64,000 bases of DNA from contig JAIBEK010000034.1 in assembly GCA_019459145.1 (NCBI GenBank), positions 57,137 to 121,136 of the forward strand, in the 5' to 3' direction. The position numbers and the translations under genes are program-made. Below the pieces are notes generated by a model. That model saw only the letters and a program-made list of their open reading frames with translations, was not told the DNA's origin and made no database searches. This DNA comes from Arenimonas sp. (lineage in GTDB: Bacteria > Pseudomonadota > Alphaproteobacteria > Rhizobiales > Rhizobiaceae). Each line of letters begins with the position of its first letter. The first letter of the stretch is position 1. Below, in pieces: positions 18,400 through 27,227 of the stretch.

Positions 18400-19400
18400 G
18401 CAGCCTCCCGCCGGCGATCCGTGTCCAGTGTGGCATCCGCCAGGCAATGAGCCAGTGCCTTCGTGACGAATGCCGGGTCCCTCGACGTCATGATTTCCGC
18501 CTTTTGCGCCGCCGGAACACCCGGCGCGAACCGCTCCAGATACCAGCCGACATGTTTGCGCGCATGGCGGACCCCGACATCGGCGCCGTAATGCTCGAGC
18601 ATCGCCTCATAGTGCCCGGCGGCAAGCTCGGGGATCTCGTCCCGCTGCGGCCCCTGATGCCCAGCAATCCAGCCGGCGTGCCACGGCCGGCCCTGGCAGG
18701 CGCGACCGACCATCACCGCATCGGCGCCCGAGCGGCGGCGGATCTCCTCGGCATCCTCGCGACTCTCGACATCGCCATTGGCGACAAGAGGCACGGAAAT
18801 CACGTCGCGCACGGCGGCGATCGCATCCCAGTCGGCGCGTCCCTCATAGAACTGCATCCGGGTGCGGCCATGCACGATGATCATCTGCACGCCGGCCGCC
18901 TGCGCACGCATTGCGATATCGGGCGCGTTCAGGGAGTTCTCGTCCCAGCCCAGCCGCATCTTCAGCGTCACCGGAACCTTGACGGCGCGAACCGTCGCCT
19001 CGACCAGCGAAAGCGCATGGTCGGGATCGCGCATCAAAGCCGAACCGGAATAGCCGCCGATCACCTTCTTCGCCGGACAGCCCATATTGATGTCGATAAT
19101 GTCGGCGCCGTTGGCCTCAGCGATCCTTGCCGCCTCCGCCATCCAGTACGCCTCCCGGCCGGCAAGCTGGACCATGTGCGGCGTCAGCCCCGCACCTTTC
19201 AGGCGCGACCAGGATTCGGCCGCATTGTGCACGAGTTCCTTGCTGGCGACCATTTCGGTCACAACCAGACCCGCGCCAAAACGCCAGGCGAGCTGTCGGA
19301 ACGGCAGATCGCTCACACCGGACATCGGCGCCAGGATCACGCGATTGCGGATGGTGATCGGACCGATCTCGAACGGTGCTTGCAGTGCGCTTGAACTCAA
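18396..19400 (-). CDS. dusB: tRNA-dihydrouridine synthase DusB (NifR3-like)
   Basis: A 334-residue flavoenzyme with an FMN-binding TIM barrel ([20 protein letters not shown]), the catalytic cysteine in [14 protein letters not shown] and the RNA-contacting [12 protein letters not shown] segment, followed by a helical C-terminal domain. It reduces specific uridines of tRNA to dihydrouridine using NADPH. The start is a TTG (19398-19400); no in-frame ATG lies upstream. The gene is the first of the dusB-ntrBC unit, historically called nifR3 in this position. A candidate promoter lies at 19437-19465. Confidence 0.94.
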   Translation of the reverse strand: MSSSALQAPFEIGPITIRNRVILAPMSGVSDLPFRQLAWRFGAGLVVTEMVASKELVHNAAESWSRLKGAGLTPHMVQLAGREAYWMAEAARIAEANGADIIDINMGCPAKKVIGGYSGSALMRDPDHALSLVEATVRAVKVPVTLKMRLGWDENSLNAPDIAMRAQAAGVQMIIVHGRTRMQFYEGRADWDAIAAVRDVISVPLVANGDVESREDAEEIRRRSGADAVMVGRACQGRPWHAGWIAGHQGPQRDEIPELAAGHYEAMLEHYGADVGVRHARKHVGWYLERFAPGVPAAQKAEIMTSRDPAFVTKALAHCLADATLDTDRRREAA

Positions 19401-19436
19401 TTGATTATCTTTCAGGCATTCGAGGTATATGCTCGA

Positions 19437-19465
19437 TTTTTAGCCATTAAATCTCGCCTTGCCAA
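19437..19465 (-). promoter_or_regulatory. Candidate promoter of dusB-ntrBC
   Basis: Read on the minus strand, TTGGCA (19465-19460) is followed after 17 bases by TAAAAA (19442-19437), or in rhizobial terms CTTGGC-N17-CTAAAA, resembling the housekeeping CTTGAC-N17-CTATAT pattern. It lies 37 to 65 bases upstream of the dusB TTG. An imperfect dyad (CCAAGGG ... CCTTTGG, 19462-19479) overlaps the -35 element and could be an operator. Confidence 0.4.
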
Positions 19466-19570
19466 GGGATTTCCTTTGGCCTGCAACTAAATTCGAACGG
19501 ATGCTGGAAAATCGATCGGGCAGTCGGTAGACACACCCACGAGTTACCCCTGTCAAGGCCGGACACTGCA

Positions 19571-20782
19571 ATGCAGCAATGCGCGAAAACAGCCATCGGC
19601 ATCATCATCGTCGCCGCAGGACGGGGCGAACGTGCCGGCTCATCTGTCGAGGGACCCAAGCAATACCGGCGAATCGGCGGAAAGCCGGTGATCGCGCATA
19701 CGCTCGGCAGGTTTCTCGCCTGGCCAAAAACGGCGCGCATCGTCACGGTGATCCACCCCGACGATGTCGCACTTTTCGAGACCGCGCGGGGCGATTTGGC
19801 CGGCGGCGAGAAGGTGGCAGTCTGCTTCGGCGGCGCGACCCGGCAGCAGTCGGTGCTGGCGGGGCTGAAGGCCCTGTCCGGCTCGAACGTGACCCATGTG
19901 ATGATCCACGACGCGGTACGGCCCTTCGTCGACGAGGACCTGCTCGAGCGGATCGCTGCGGGGATCGACGCCAGAGAAGCCTGCCTTCTGCCCGTCATGC
20001 CCGTCACCGATACGCTGAAGCGCGGCGACGCCGCCGGACTGGTGGTCGAGACCGTTTCGCGAGCCGGCCTGTTTTCGGCGCAGACGCCCCAAACCTTTTC
20101 CTATCCGGCCATTGTCAAGGCCCACGAGGCGGCGGCAGAATCCGGACGGAACGATTTTACCGATGACGCGTCGATCGCCGAATGGGCAGGCCTTGCTGTC
20201 CGCCTCGTCGAGGGTTCGCCCGACAACGTCAAACTGACATTGCAGAAGGACATCGCCATGGCCGACGCCAGGCTTAACCGCACCGCCCTGCCCGACGTGC
20301 GCACCGGAAACGGTTACGACGTCCACCAACTCGTGCCCGGCGACGGCGTGACCCTGTGCGGCATCTTCATTCCGCATGATCAGGCGCTCAAAGGCCATTC
20401 CGATGCGGATGTGGCGCTTCATGCGCTGACCGATGCGCTGCTCGCCACCTGTGGCGCCGGCGACATCGGCGACCATTTCCCGCCATCCGATCCGCAGTGG
20501 AAGGACGCGCCCTCGCGCATCTTCCTCGAACACGCTGCCCGGATCGTCCGCAAGGCCGGCGGCACCATCATGAATGCCGACATCTCGCTGATCGCCGAGG
20601 CGCCGAAGATCGGCCCGCACCGCCAGGCGATGCGTGAAAAGCTGTCGGAGATCCTTGCCATCACGCTCGACCGCTGCTCGGTCAAGGCGACCACCAACGA
20701 GACCATCGGCTTCGTCGGCCGCCGCGAAGGCATCGCCGCGATCGCAACGGCAACCGTCGTCTTCGCGAGAGAGAACCCATGA
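19571..20782 (+). CDS. ispDF: Bifunctional IspD/IspF isoprenoid enzyme
   Basis: The 403-residue protein fuses two steps of the MEP pathway of isoprenoid precursor synthesis. Residues about 9-230 are IspD (2-C-methyl-D-erythritol 4-phosphate cytidylyltransferase) with [11 protein letters not shown] and [13 protein letters not shown]. Residues about 243-400 are IspF (MECDP synthase) with zinc ligands in GNGYDVHQL and [18 protein letters not shown]. Fusion is usual in alphaproteobacteria. It is divergent from dusB and its last four bases overlap the next gene's start. No strong ribosome-binding site is evident before the ATG. Confidence 0.96.
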   Translation: MQQCAKTAIGIIIVAAGRGERAGSSVEGPKQYRRIGGKPVIAHTLGRFLAWPKTARIVTVIHPDDVALFETARGDLAGGEKVAVCFGGATRQQSVLAGLKALSGSNVTHVMIHDAVRPFVDEDLLERIAAGIDAREACLLPVMPVTDTLKRGDAAGLVVETVSRAGLFSAQTPQTFSYPAIVKAHEAAAESGRNDFTDDASIAEWAGLAVRLVEGSPDNVKLTLQKDIAMADARLNRTALPDVRTGNGYDVHQLVPGDGVTLCGIFIPHDQALKGHSDADVALHALTDALLATCGAGDIGDHFPPSDPQWKDAPSRIFLEHAARIVRKAGGTIMNADISLIAEAPKIGPHRQAMREKLSEILAITLDRCSVKATTNETIGFVGRREGIAAIATATVVFARENP

Positions 20783-21276
20783 GCCTATATCCGGCCGACA
20801 TCGAAGCGGCGGCGGCCCGGATCATTTCCACCTTCGGTGCGCGCAGCCTTACGCTCGCCACCGCTGAATCCTGCACCGGCGGGCTGATCATAGCCGCACT
20901 CACCGAGATTGCCGGCTCGTCATCCGTCGTCGACCGGGGCTTCATCACCTATTCCAACCAGGCCAAGATCGATCTTCTGGGTGTCGGAACCGAGACGTTG
21001 GAACGCTGTGGTGCCGTGTCGCGCACGACGGCCCTGGAGATGGTCGACGGCGCGCTGAAACGGTCTGGATGCGATGTGGCGGTCGCGGTCACCGGCATTG
21101 CCGGTCCCGGTGGCGGCAGCACGGAAAAGCCTGTCGGACTGGTCCATCTCGCGGCAAAGGCCCGAGACGGCGGTGTCCTTCATCGCGAAATGCGCTACGG
21201 CGAAATCGGCCGCACGCAAATCCGCCTGGCAACGGTCAGGACCGCGCTCGAAATGCTGGCGGAAGTCATCCCCTGA
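20779..21276 (+). CDS. CinA C-terminal-domain (PncC-type) amidohydrolase
   Basis: A 165-residue stand-alone CinA C-terminal domain. The nucleophile region is [10 protein letters not shown], followed by [16 protein letters not shown] and [19 protein letters not shown], all characteristic. The stand-alone form corresponds to PncC, nicotinamide mononucleotide deamidase, which recycles NMN to nicotinate mononucleotide for NAD synthesis. The N-terminal ADP-ribose pyrophosphatase part of full CinA is absent, as is usual. It overlaps ispDF by ATGA. It converges with the COQ10-like gene, 20 bases apart. Confidence 0.92.
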   Translation: MSLYPADIEAAAARIISTFGARSLTLATAESCTGGLIIAALTEIAGSSSVVDRGFITYSNQAKIDLLGVGTETLERCGAVSRTTALEMVDGALKRSGCDVAVAVTGIAGPGGGSTEKPVGLVHLAAKARDGGVLHREMRYGEIGRTQIRLATVRTALEMLAEVIP

Positions 21277-21296
21277 CGCGGAGGCCGAAGGCGCCT

Positions 21297-21749
21297 TTAT
21301 CCGGCTGCGTAGACCTTGTCGGCGCGCGCTTCGAAGGCCTCGGCGAACATGCGGAAGGCACGGTCGAACATCGACCCCATCAGCGCCCCGAGAATGCGGT
21401 TCTTGAACTCGTAGTCGATGAAGAAGTGCACGGTGCAGCCACCGTCGCGGGCCATCTCGAAACGCCAGCGATTGTCGAGATAGCGGAACGGCCCCTCGAT
21501 ATACTTGACGTCGATGGAAAGTTCCGCCGGGTTGAGCAGCACCTGGGTGGTGAAGGTCTCGCGGATCGCCTTGTAGCCGACCGTCATGTCGGCGACCAGC
21601 AACTCCTTGCCGTCACGCTCGCGCCGCGACCGGATGGTCAGCGCCTCGCACAACGGCAGGAATTCCGGATAACGCTCAACATCGGCGACGAGAGCGTACA
21701 TCCGTTCGGGAGAATGCTTGACGGGGCGGCGGGTTTCGAATTGCGGCAT
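21297..21749 (-). CDS. COQ10/RatA-like START-domain protein
   Basis: The 150-residue protein begins MPQFETRRPVKHSPERMYAL and has the SRPBCC/START lipid-binding fold of the COQ10 family: AEVERYPEFLPLC-like text (here VADVERYPEFLPLCE) followed by YKAIRETFTTQVLLNP. Eukaryotic Coq10 binds and delivers coenzyme Q. Bacterial relatives are often annotated RatA toxin after E. coli, a label with little support in alphaproteobacteria. No antitoxin-like gene lies beside it, so a ubiquinone-related role is more likely. It is 80 bases downstream of the PhyH-like oxygenase gene. Confidence 0.88.
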   Translation of the reverse strand: MPQFETRRPVKHSPERMYALVADVERYPEFLPLCEALTIRSRRERDGKELLVADMTVGYKAIRETFTTQVLLNPAELSIDVKYIEGPFRYLDNRWRFEMARDGGCTVHFFIDYEFKNRILGALMGSMFDRAFRMFAEAFEARADKVYAAG

Positions 21750-21829
21750 GCGCGAGAGCTAATGCCGCGGCTCGAGATTGGCAAGAGGCTCGCCGCACCT
21801 GCGGCGGATTATAACCGCTGCGGAAAGGC

Positions 21830-22873
21830 TCATCGCTTGGCCGATGGCACCGGCTCGCCGGGGCGCGGATTGCCGACGGGAAACCATTTCCGCTTGGCAA
21901 GGCCGAGCTTGACGCCAAGATCCTCGAATATCCACGGAATGATCTGCTTGCGGCCCTTGACGAAAGGAAGAGCCGCCGTGTCGAGATGAATGAACGGCAG
22001 GAAGGGGTTGGGTCGCTGCGACGCGTAAATCTCCACCCGGATCGAAGGCCGAGCCGACGCGCCACGCGCGTGGAAGCCGAAGGTATCGCCGACCACCAGC
22101 GTGTTGGCCGGCACGGAAAACACGGTCGGCTCGGGCAGATGCAGGTATTTCAACTCGTCGGGGGTCAGGCGGAAGGCGCCGCCGCCATGGTTGCGCGAGG
22201 CAAGGATGCTTTTGCGCTTGTGCCAGGCAAGGCGACGCGGGGTCAGCTTGTGCGACCCCTTCACATAGGTGAACGGCCCTTCATCGATCGGCACGTCGTG
22301 CAGGAAGAACCAGGCCTTCACGGTCGAGTGGAAAGTGTCCATGTGCAGGTTGGTCTGCGGGTCCTTGCCCTTCTCCCTCGGCGAGGCATCGGCGAAGATC
22401 GTCTGCACGCTGATCACCGGCTCGACGTCGAAGCCGCCGACATAGCGGATCAAATTGGTCCATTCCGGGCTTTCGAGGAAAGCCTTGACCGCCGGTAGCC
22501 TGGCGACCACTTCCGGCGTCAGCGGCGTACGCCGGGTCACGGCATTGCCCTCGTACATTTCCCGCGCGGGAACCTGGAGGCTTTCGATTTCGGCCACCAG
22601 CTGGCGGAATTGATCCGCCGGCACCAGGTCGCGCTTTTCGACATAACCATTGTCGGCATAGGCCTGCCGGTCGGCCGGCGCAACGAGATGCTCGAGCTTT
22701 CGCCGGCGGTAGTCGACCATGCGGGCCGCAGCCTTGACGCGCCACACGTGCAGACCGCGCCGGTTGAGCGCCTCGCTGCCAATGATGGGATTGTTGGAAA
22801 AGGACTTCTCCCCGGTCAGGATCTGCATCGCGTACCAGGGAGAGAGCAGAATGTCCTTCAGCTTCAGCGCCAT
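21830..22873 (-). CDS. Phytanoyl-CoA dioxygenase (PhyH)-like Fe(II)/2-oxoglutarate oxygenase
   Basis: A 347-residue protein with the iron facial triad of the double-stranded beta-helix oxygenases: His177 and Asp179 in TNLHMDTFHS and distal His268 in GDTFGFHARG, followed by a likely 2-oxoglutarate-binding Arg in ARPSIRVEIY. The segment DEGPFTYVKGSHK is typical of the PhyH family. I chose the ATG at 22871-22873 (MALKLKDILLSPWYAM), preceded by GAGGAG at good spacing, over a TTG six codons upstream. Substrate is unknown. From memory, lipA and the COQ10-like gene are adjacent in many rhizobia, so this may be an insertion. Confidence 0.82.
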   Translation of the reverse strand: MALKLKDILLSPWYAMQILTGEKSFSNNPIIGSEALNRRGLHVWRVKAAARMVDYRRRKLEHLVAPADRQAYADNGYVEKRDLVPADQFRQLVAEIESLQVPAREMYEGNAVTRRTPLTPEVVARLPAVKAFLESPEWTNLIRYVGGFDVEPVISVQTIFADASPREKGKDPQTNLHMDTFHSTVKAWFFLHDVPIDEGPFTYVKGSHKLTPRRLAWHKRKSILASRNHGGGAFRLTPDELKYLHLPEPTVFSVPANTLVVGDTFGFHARGASARPSIRVEIYASQRPNPFLPFIHLDTAALPFVKGRKQIIPWIFEDLGVKLGLAKRKWFPVGNPRPGEPVPSAKR

Positions 22874-22937
22874 GCGGTGCTCCTCGATCAATCGAACTTG
22901 AGGCGCGCAAACTAGCGTCGTTTGGCGGGGCTGTCGA

Positions 22938-23903
22938 CTATCGGGCGGCCCAGAGTTTCTCGCGATTGGCCTTCAAGCGGGCAAAGTCGTCACCGGCATG
23001 ATGCGACGAGCGCGTCAGCGGGCTGGCCGAGACCATCAGGAAGCCCTTGGCATAGGCGACCGTCTCGTAGGACTTGAATTCGTCCGGCGTGACGAAGCTC
23101 ATCACCTTGTGGTGCTTGCGCGTCGGCTGCAGGTACTGGCCGATCGTCAGGAAGTCGACATCGGCGACGCGCAGGTCGTCCATCAGCTGCAGCACTTCGT
23201 TCCGTTCCTCGCCCAGCCCGACCATGATGCCGGACTTGGTGAACATGGTCGGATCGAGTTCCTTGACCCGCTGCAGAAGCCGGATCGAGTGGAAGTAGCG
23301 TGCGCCTGGACGCACCGTCAGATAATTGCCGGGCACTGTTTCGAGATTGTGGTTGAAGACGTCGGGCTTGGCGGCGACCACGCGTTCGAGCGCGCCGGGC
23401 TTCTTCAGGAAGTCCGGCGTCAGAATCTCGATCGTCGTTTCCGGCGAAGCGGCGCGGATGGCGAAGATCACTTTTTCGAAATGCTCGGCGCCGCCGTCTT
23501 CCAGGTCGTCGCGGTCGACCGAGGTGATGACGACGTGGGAAAGGCCCATCTGCTTCACGGCCTTGGCGACGTTCTCCGGCTCTGCCATGTCCAGTGCATT
23601 GGGCTTGCCGGTCGCGACGTTGCAGAAGGCGCAGGCGCGCGTACAGATCTCGCCCATGATCATGAAGGTGGCGTGCTTCTTGTCCCAGCACTCGCCGATG
23701 TTCGGGCAGCCGGCTTCCTCGCAGACGGTGACGAGCTTGTTGTCCTTGACGATCGAGCGCGTCTCAGCATAGCCCTTCGAGGTCGGCGCCTTGACGCGGA
23801 TCCATTCCGGCTTGCGCATCACCTCGGTGTCGGGCTTGTGCGCCTTTTCCGGATGCCGAACGCGGGCCTGCGGATCGTTGATCTTGTCGAGAATGGTAAC
23901 CAC
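22938..23903 (-). CDS. lipA: Lipoyl synthase LipA
   Basis: The 321-residue radical SAM enzyme inserts two sulfurs into octanoyl groups on lipoyl domains. The auxiliary cluster cysteines are in [12 protein letters not shown] and the radical SAM motif is CTRACAFC. The start is a GTG (23901-23903) with GGAG nine bases upstream. Its substrates are probably the lipoyl domains of PdhB and PdhC encoded in the same cluster. It is 35 bases downstream of a small exported protein gene. Confidence 0.97.
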   Translation of the reverse strand: MVTILDKINDPQARVRHPEKAHKPDTEVMRKPEWIRVKAPTSKGYAETRSIVKDNKLVTVCEEAGCPNIGECWDKKHATFMIMGEICTRACAFCNVATGKPNALDMAEPENVAKAVKQMGLSHVVITSVDRDDLEDGGAEHFEKVIFAIRAASPETTIEILTPDFLKKPGALERVVAAKPDVFNHNLETVPGNYLTVRPGARYFHSIRLLQRVKELDPTMFTKSGIMVGLGEERNEVLQLMDDLRVADVDFLTIGQYLQPTRKHHKVMSFVTPDEFKSYETVAYAKGFLMVSASPLTRSSHHAGDDFARLKANREKLWAAR

Positions 23904-23938
23904 GTGTCGTTACTCCGCGCCGCTTCTGCCGGGCGCTG

Positions 23939-24361
23939 TTAGCATTGATGGCTGTAGGTGAAAACCAGCGTGTCGGTCGTGGTGCGGCCTGTCGGCCGGC
24001 AGCGTTCCATGACCTCGCGGCTGCCGCGCAGCGTCACGCGGGTCTGGTTCCGGTCGACTGGGCCTTCGACATGGTATTCGAGCGGCGTTCTGGGGCAGTA
24101 TTTGGAAAAGACCCGCGCCGTGCCCGAATAGCGGCCGTTGACGTTGACCCCGTTGAACAGCAGCGTGCCATGGGTGACGCCCGCGCCGCGCATGACCTGC
24201 TTCGGATGTTCATAGTAGAAGGCCCGCTGGTTGCCCGCAGCCGTCAGGCGCATCAGCGAGCCATTGTGAACCCAGCAACTGTCCGCCTGAGCAGCGGCAG
24301 GCACCGCCCCCGCCAGACATGCGGCAAGCAAAGAAATTCGAACAAATCGCCCTGCAAACAT
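23939..24361 (-). CDS. Small exported protein of unknown function
   Basis: A 140-residue protein with a clear signal peptide: basic start MFAGRFVR, hydrophobic core ISLLAACLAGAVPAA and likely cleavage after AQA near residue 26. The mature part is about 114 residues and contains four cysteines (in DSCWVHNG, KYCPRTP, ERCRPTG and the last residue, SHQC), which could form two disulfides in the periplasm. I do not recognise the family. It lies between the GlsB-like gene and lipA, 35 bases from the latter. Confidence 0.75.
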   Translation of the reverse strand: MFAGRFVRISLLAACLAGAVPAAAQADSCWVHNGSLMRLTAAGNQRAFYYEHPKQVMRGAGVTHGTLLFNGVNVNGRYSGTARVFSKYCPRTPLEYHVEGPVDRNQTRVTLRGSREVMERCRPTGRTTTDTLVFTYSHQC

Positions 24362-24390
24362 GCCACGCCCCCTCTTGGTTGACCATCCGC

Positions 24391-24645
24391 CTAGCGGCGA
24401 AGCAACTTTACCACGTACAGCAGAAGGCTGGCGCCGACAAAGCTGGTCAGCAGGTAGCCCAGCCAGTCGCCCTGAACAACGATGCCGAAGCGCCCGAATA
24501 TCGCCGCGGCCACCACCGCGCCGACAACGCCGATGATGATGTTCATGATGATGCCGTAGCGCATGTCCAGGAACTTGCCCGCCATCCAGCCGGCAAAACC
24601 GCCGACGATGATGGTCAGGAACCAGCCAATTTCAAACCCAGCCAT
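24391..24645 (-). CDS. GlsB/YeaQ/YmgE family stress-response membrane protein
   Basis: An 84-residue, almost entirely hydrophobic protein with three membrane segments (about residues 6-23, 32-52 and 61-78) rich in glycine: WFLTIIVGGFAGWMAGKFLD, GIIMNIIIGVVGAVVAAAIF. This is the transglycosylase-associated (GlsB) family, often induced by stress but of unknown mechanism. It is 69 bases downstream of lpdA and 29 bases upstream of the small exported protein gene on the same strand. Confidence 0.92.
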   Translation of the reverse strand: MAGFEIGWFLTIIVGGFAGWMAGKFLDMRYGIIMNIIIGVVGAVVAAAIFGRFGIVVQGDWLGYLLTSFVGASLLLYVVKLLRR

Positions 24646-24714
24646 TGCCTAATCCTTCGCTTCAAAAAATGCCGCCCCTATATAGGCGGAGAGAACCGAC
24701 GTCACAACTCGCCT

Positions 24715-26160
24715 TTAGGCGTTGAGCGCCCGGCCATAGGCGTCGAGAACGCTTTCCTTGAGCGTCTCGGAAATGGTCGGATGCGGGAAGATCGTGTGCA
24801 TCAGCTCTTCCTCGGTCGTCTCGAGGTTCATCGCCACGACGAAGCCCTGGATCAGTTCGGTCACTTCCGCGCCGACCAGATGGGCGCCGATCAGCTCGCC
24901 CGTCTTCTTGTCGAAGATGGTCTTGACCATGCCCTGGTCCTCGCCGAGCGCGATCGCCTTGCCGTTGGCGACGAAGGGGAAACGGCCGACGCGGATGTCG
25001 CGGCCTTCCGTCTTGGCCTTTGCTTCGGTCAGGCCGACGGAGGCCACTTGCGGATTGCAATAGGTGCAGCCGGGGATCTTGGCCTTGTCCATCGGATGGA
25101 CATTCGGCAGGCCGGCGATCTTCTCGACGCAGATCACGGCCTCGTGCTCGGCCTTGTGGGCCAGCATCGGCGGCCCGGCCACGTCGCCGATCGCATAGAT
25201 GCCCGGAACATTGGTCTTGCCGTAGCCGTCAATGGCGATGAAACCGCGATCGGTCTTCACGCCAAGCGTTTCCAGGCCGATATTCTCGATATTGGCCTGC
25301 ACGCCGACCGCCGAAATCATCCGGTCGGCGGTGATCTTCTCGACCGTCCCGTCCTTCTTCTCGACATGGGCGGTGATGGAATTCGCGCCCTTCTCGACCT
25401 TGGCGACCTTGGCCTCCAGCAGGATCTTCATGCCCTGCTTGTCGAACTGCTTCTTGGCGAAGGCGGAAATCTCGGCGTCTTCGACCGGCATGACCTGGCT
25501 CATCACCTCGACGACGGTCACGTCGACGCCCATGGTGCGGTAGAAGGAGGCGAATTCGATGCCGATGGCGCCCGAGCCCATGACCAACAGCGACTTCGGC
25601 ATGGAATCCGGGTTCATCGCCTCGAAATAGGTCCAGATCAGCTTGCCATCCGGCTCGATCCCGGGAAGCGCGCGCGGACGCGCACCGGTGGCGACGATGA
25701 TGTGCTTGGCGGTGTAGATGCCTTCGCCCAGCGTGTTCTTCGGCAGGGGCGCCTGCGGCTGGACGATCGTCTTGGTGGTCTTGGAAACGACGACTTCGCC
25801 CGGCTTGGTCAGCTTGGCCTCGCCCCAGATGATGTCGACCTTGTTCTTCTTCATCAGGAAGCCGACGCCGCCGTTCATGCGCTCGGCAATGCCGCGCGAA
25901 CGGGCGATGATGGCCTTCAGGTCCGGCGTGATCTTGCCTTCCAGCGTCAGGCCGTAATTCTTGGCGTGTTCGGCCAGATGCAGGACTTCCGCAGACCGGA
26001 GCAATGCCTTGGTCGGGATGCAGCCCCAGTTGGAGCAGATGCCGGCAAGATGCTCGCGCTCGACGATCGCGGTCTTGAGGCCGAGCTGGGCGGCTCGGAT
26101 CGCGGCAATGTAGCCGCCGGGGCCGGAGCCGATAATGAGAACGTCATAGGCATTCGACAC
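24715..26160 (-). CDS. lpdA: Dihydrolipoyl dehydrogenase (E3) of the pyruvate dehydrogenase locus
   Basis: The 481-residue flavoprotein reoxidises dihydrolipoyl groups with NAD+. FAD-binding GSGPGGYIAAIRAAQLG opens the protein; the redox-active disulfide is GICSNWGCIPTKALL, a slightly unusual form of the more common C-LNVG-C. NAD-binding GSGAIGIEFASFY, AIGDVAGPPMLAHKAEHE, and the C-terminal His-Glu pair in HTIFPHPTISE complete it. The start is a GTG (26158-26160) with AGGAG upstream. It lies 77 bases downstream of the YdcH-like gene with a strong hairpin between, so the two probably share the promoter with the FNR-type site at 26539-26552. Confidence 0.95.
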   Translation of the reverse strand: MSNAYDVLIIGSGPGGYIAAIRAAQLGLKTAIVEREHLAGICSNWGCIPTKALLRSAEVLHLAEHAKNYGLTLEGKITPDLKAIIARSRGIAERMNGGVGFLMKKNKVDIIWGEAKLTKPGEVVVSKTTKTIVQPQAPLPKNTLGEGIYTAKHIIVATGARPRALPGIEPDGKLIWTYFEAMNPDSMPKSLLVMGSGAIGIEFASFYRTMGVDVTVVEVMSQVMPVEDAEISAFAKKQFDKQGMKILLEAKVAKVEKGANSITAHVEKKDGTVEKITADRMISAVGVQANIENIGLETLGVKTDRGFIAIDGYGKTNVPGIYAIGDVAGPPMLAHKAEHEAVICVEKIAGLPNVHPMDKAKIPGCTYCNPQVASVGLTEAKAKTEGRDIRVGRFPFVANGKAIALGEDQGMVKTIFDKKTGELIGAHLVGAEVTELIQGFVVAMNLETTEEELMHTIFPHPTISETLKESVLDAYGRALNA

Positions 26161-26186
26161 TGGTCTTCATCTCCTCTTTGACGGGT

Positions 26187-26211
26187 GGGCTCCACCTCAA
26201 AGGCGGAGCCC
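26187..26211 (-). promoter_or_regulatory. Strong hairpin between ydcH-like gene and lpdA
   Basis: On the plus strand GGGCTCCACC (26187-26196) faces GGCGGAGCCC (26202-26211) across TCAAA, giving ten base pairs with one wobble in the minus-strand RNA. It lies 27 bases before the lpdA start. No T-run follows on the minus strand. It may partially terminate or stabilise the ydcH transcript and so set the ratio of YdcH-like protein to LpdA. Confidence 0.45.
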
Positions 26212-26237
26212 TTCCGGGGGGATGAAGCCGGGCCGGA

Positions 26238-26477
26238 TCAGGCCTTGGTCAGCATCCCGTAGATTTCATCCTTCAGAACCATGCGCTTCTTGCGCATCGT
26301 TTCCATCTCGACGTCACCGACGGGCTCCACTTCGGTTTCCGAACGGTGGATGGCTCGGTTCACGTCGCGGTAATCCTCAAGCATCTTGGCAAAACGCTCG
26401 TCGCTCACCTTGAGCGCATGCATCTTGTCGGCATATTCCGGAAACTCGTCGTGGATTTCGTGCGGGGTATTCGACAT
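26238..26477 (-). CDS. YdcH family (DUF465) small helical protein
   Basis: A 79-residue protein whose charged, helical second half (LEDYRDVNRAIHRSETEVE, MRKKRMVLKDEIYGMLTK) fits the YdcH/DUF465 family, of unknown function. It starts MSNTPHEIHDEFPEYADK with AGGAG nine bases before the ATG. A perfect FNR/FixK-type palindrome lies 61 bases upstream of the start codon. It is followed by lpdA on the same strand. Confidence 0.9.
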   Translation of the reverse strand: MSNTPHEIHDEFPEYADKMHALKVSDERFAKMLEDYRDVNRAIHRSETEVEPVGDVEMETMRKKRMVLKDEIYGMLTKA

Positions 26478-26538
26478 TCGGTATCTCCTCTTGTGTCGGT
26501 CGATACCTGTAGCCTATTCACCCCAAAACGCCACTCCC

Positions 26539-26552
26539 TTGATCTTGATCAA
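26539..26552 (-). promoter_or_regulatory. FNR/FixK-type binding site upstream of ydcH-lpdA
   Basis: TTGAT-CTTG-ATCAA is an exact match to the FNR/FixK/FnrN consensus TTGAT-N4-ATCAA. On the minus strand a TAGGCT sequence (26516-26511) lies where a -10 hexamer is expected for a site centred about 41.5 bases before a transcription start near 26504, leaving a leader of about 27 bases with an AGGAG before the ydcH ATG. The site is 18 bases past the stop of the SGNH gene, outside coding sequence. Activation under low oxygen is inferred from the family consensus and geometry. Confidence 0.6.
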
Positions 26553-26570
26553 CTTTCGCCGGGTATTCGG

Positions 26571-27209
26571 TCAAATCCCCAACAGCATGCGCACGACCGG
26601 CTCGATCCCGCGCCCAATCGCGCGTGTATTGTCGGCGTCGAGATGGATGCCGTCGAGCGGGCTGGTCCGCGCGACCGAACCGGCGTCGAAAAACCCGCAT
26701 CCGGTCTCGTCCGCCAGGTCCCGATAGAAGCTCGCCAGCATCGCCGATTCGTCGATCGCACCGCGAAACATCGCGGCGAAATGCACATTCGACGTCTCGC
26801 AGATCGCCGGCGGCGCAACGATCAGGATCTCCGGCACCTCGAAGCCAAACCCCCAGTCATGGTGTCGGATTAGCTTGACCAACCGGTCGATACCCTTGGT
26901 GGCGCCGATTGCCGTGCCGGAAATGCCGCGCTTCATGTCATTGGTGCCGAGCAGCAGGATCACCAGGTCCAGCGGCTTGTGGCTTTCCAGCACGCTCGGC
27001 AGCAGTTTCACGCCGTTGCGTTCGCAATCGGCGAGATGGTCGTCATAGGCGGTCGTGCGTCCGTTCAGTCCTTCGGCGATCACGTTGACGTCGGGCCCGA
27101 GCGCCTTGGCAAGCACGCTCGGCCAGCGGTCGCCATGCGCATGGCGACCCACCGTTTGCGGATCATAGCCCCAGGTCAGACTGTCGCCGTAGCAGAGCAC
27201 GGTGCTCAT
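26571..27209 (-). CDS. SGNH/GDSL-family esterase
   Basis: A 212-residue hydrolase with all SGNH blocks: nucleophile Ser in CYGDSLTWG, Gly in EGLNGRTT, Asn in LLLGTNDMK and the Asp-His pair in DGIHLDADN. No signal peptide. From memory it resembles a structurally characterised Agrobacterium arylesterase of this family. It lies 18 bases downstream of pdhC, inside the pyruvate dehydrogenase cluster. Natural substrate unknown; acyl- or aryl-ester hydrolysis is the family activity. Confidence 0.9.
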   Translation of the reverse strand: MSTVLCYGDSLTWGYDPQTVGRHAHGDRWPSVLAKALGPDVNVIAEGLNGRTTAYDDHLADCERNGVKLLPSVLESHKPLDLVILLLGTNDMKRGISGTAIGATKGIDRLVKLIRHHDWGFGFEVPEILIVAPPAICETSNVHFAAMFRGAIDESAMLASFYRDLADETGCGFFDAGSVARTSPLDGIHLDADNTRAIGRGIEPVVRMLLGI

Positions 27210-27227
27210 CGCCGTCCGCCTCCGCCT

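Noticed and set aside
21297..21749. RatA toxin of a toxin-antitoxin pair
   Set aside because: No antitoxin-like partner is adjacent; the START fold and position fit a COQ10-like role better.
24319..26181. A 620-codon plus-strand open frame opposite lpdA
   Set aside because: It mirrors a certain lpdA gene; long antisense frames are expected in high-GC DNA, and the translation has no recognisable domains.
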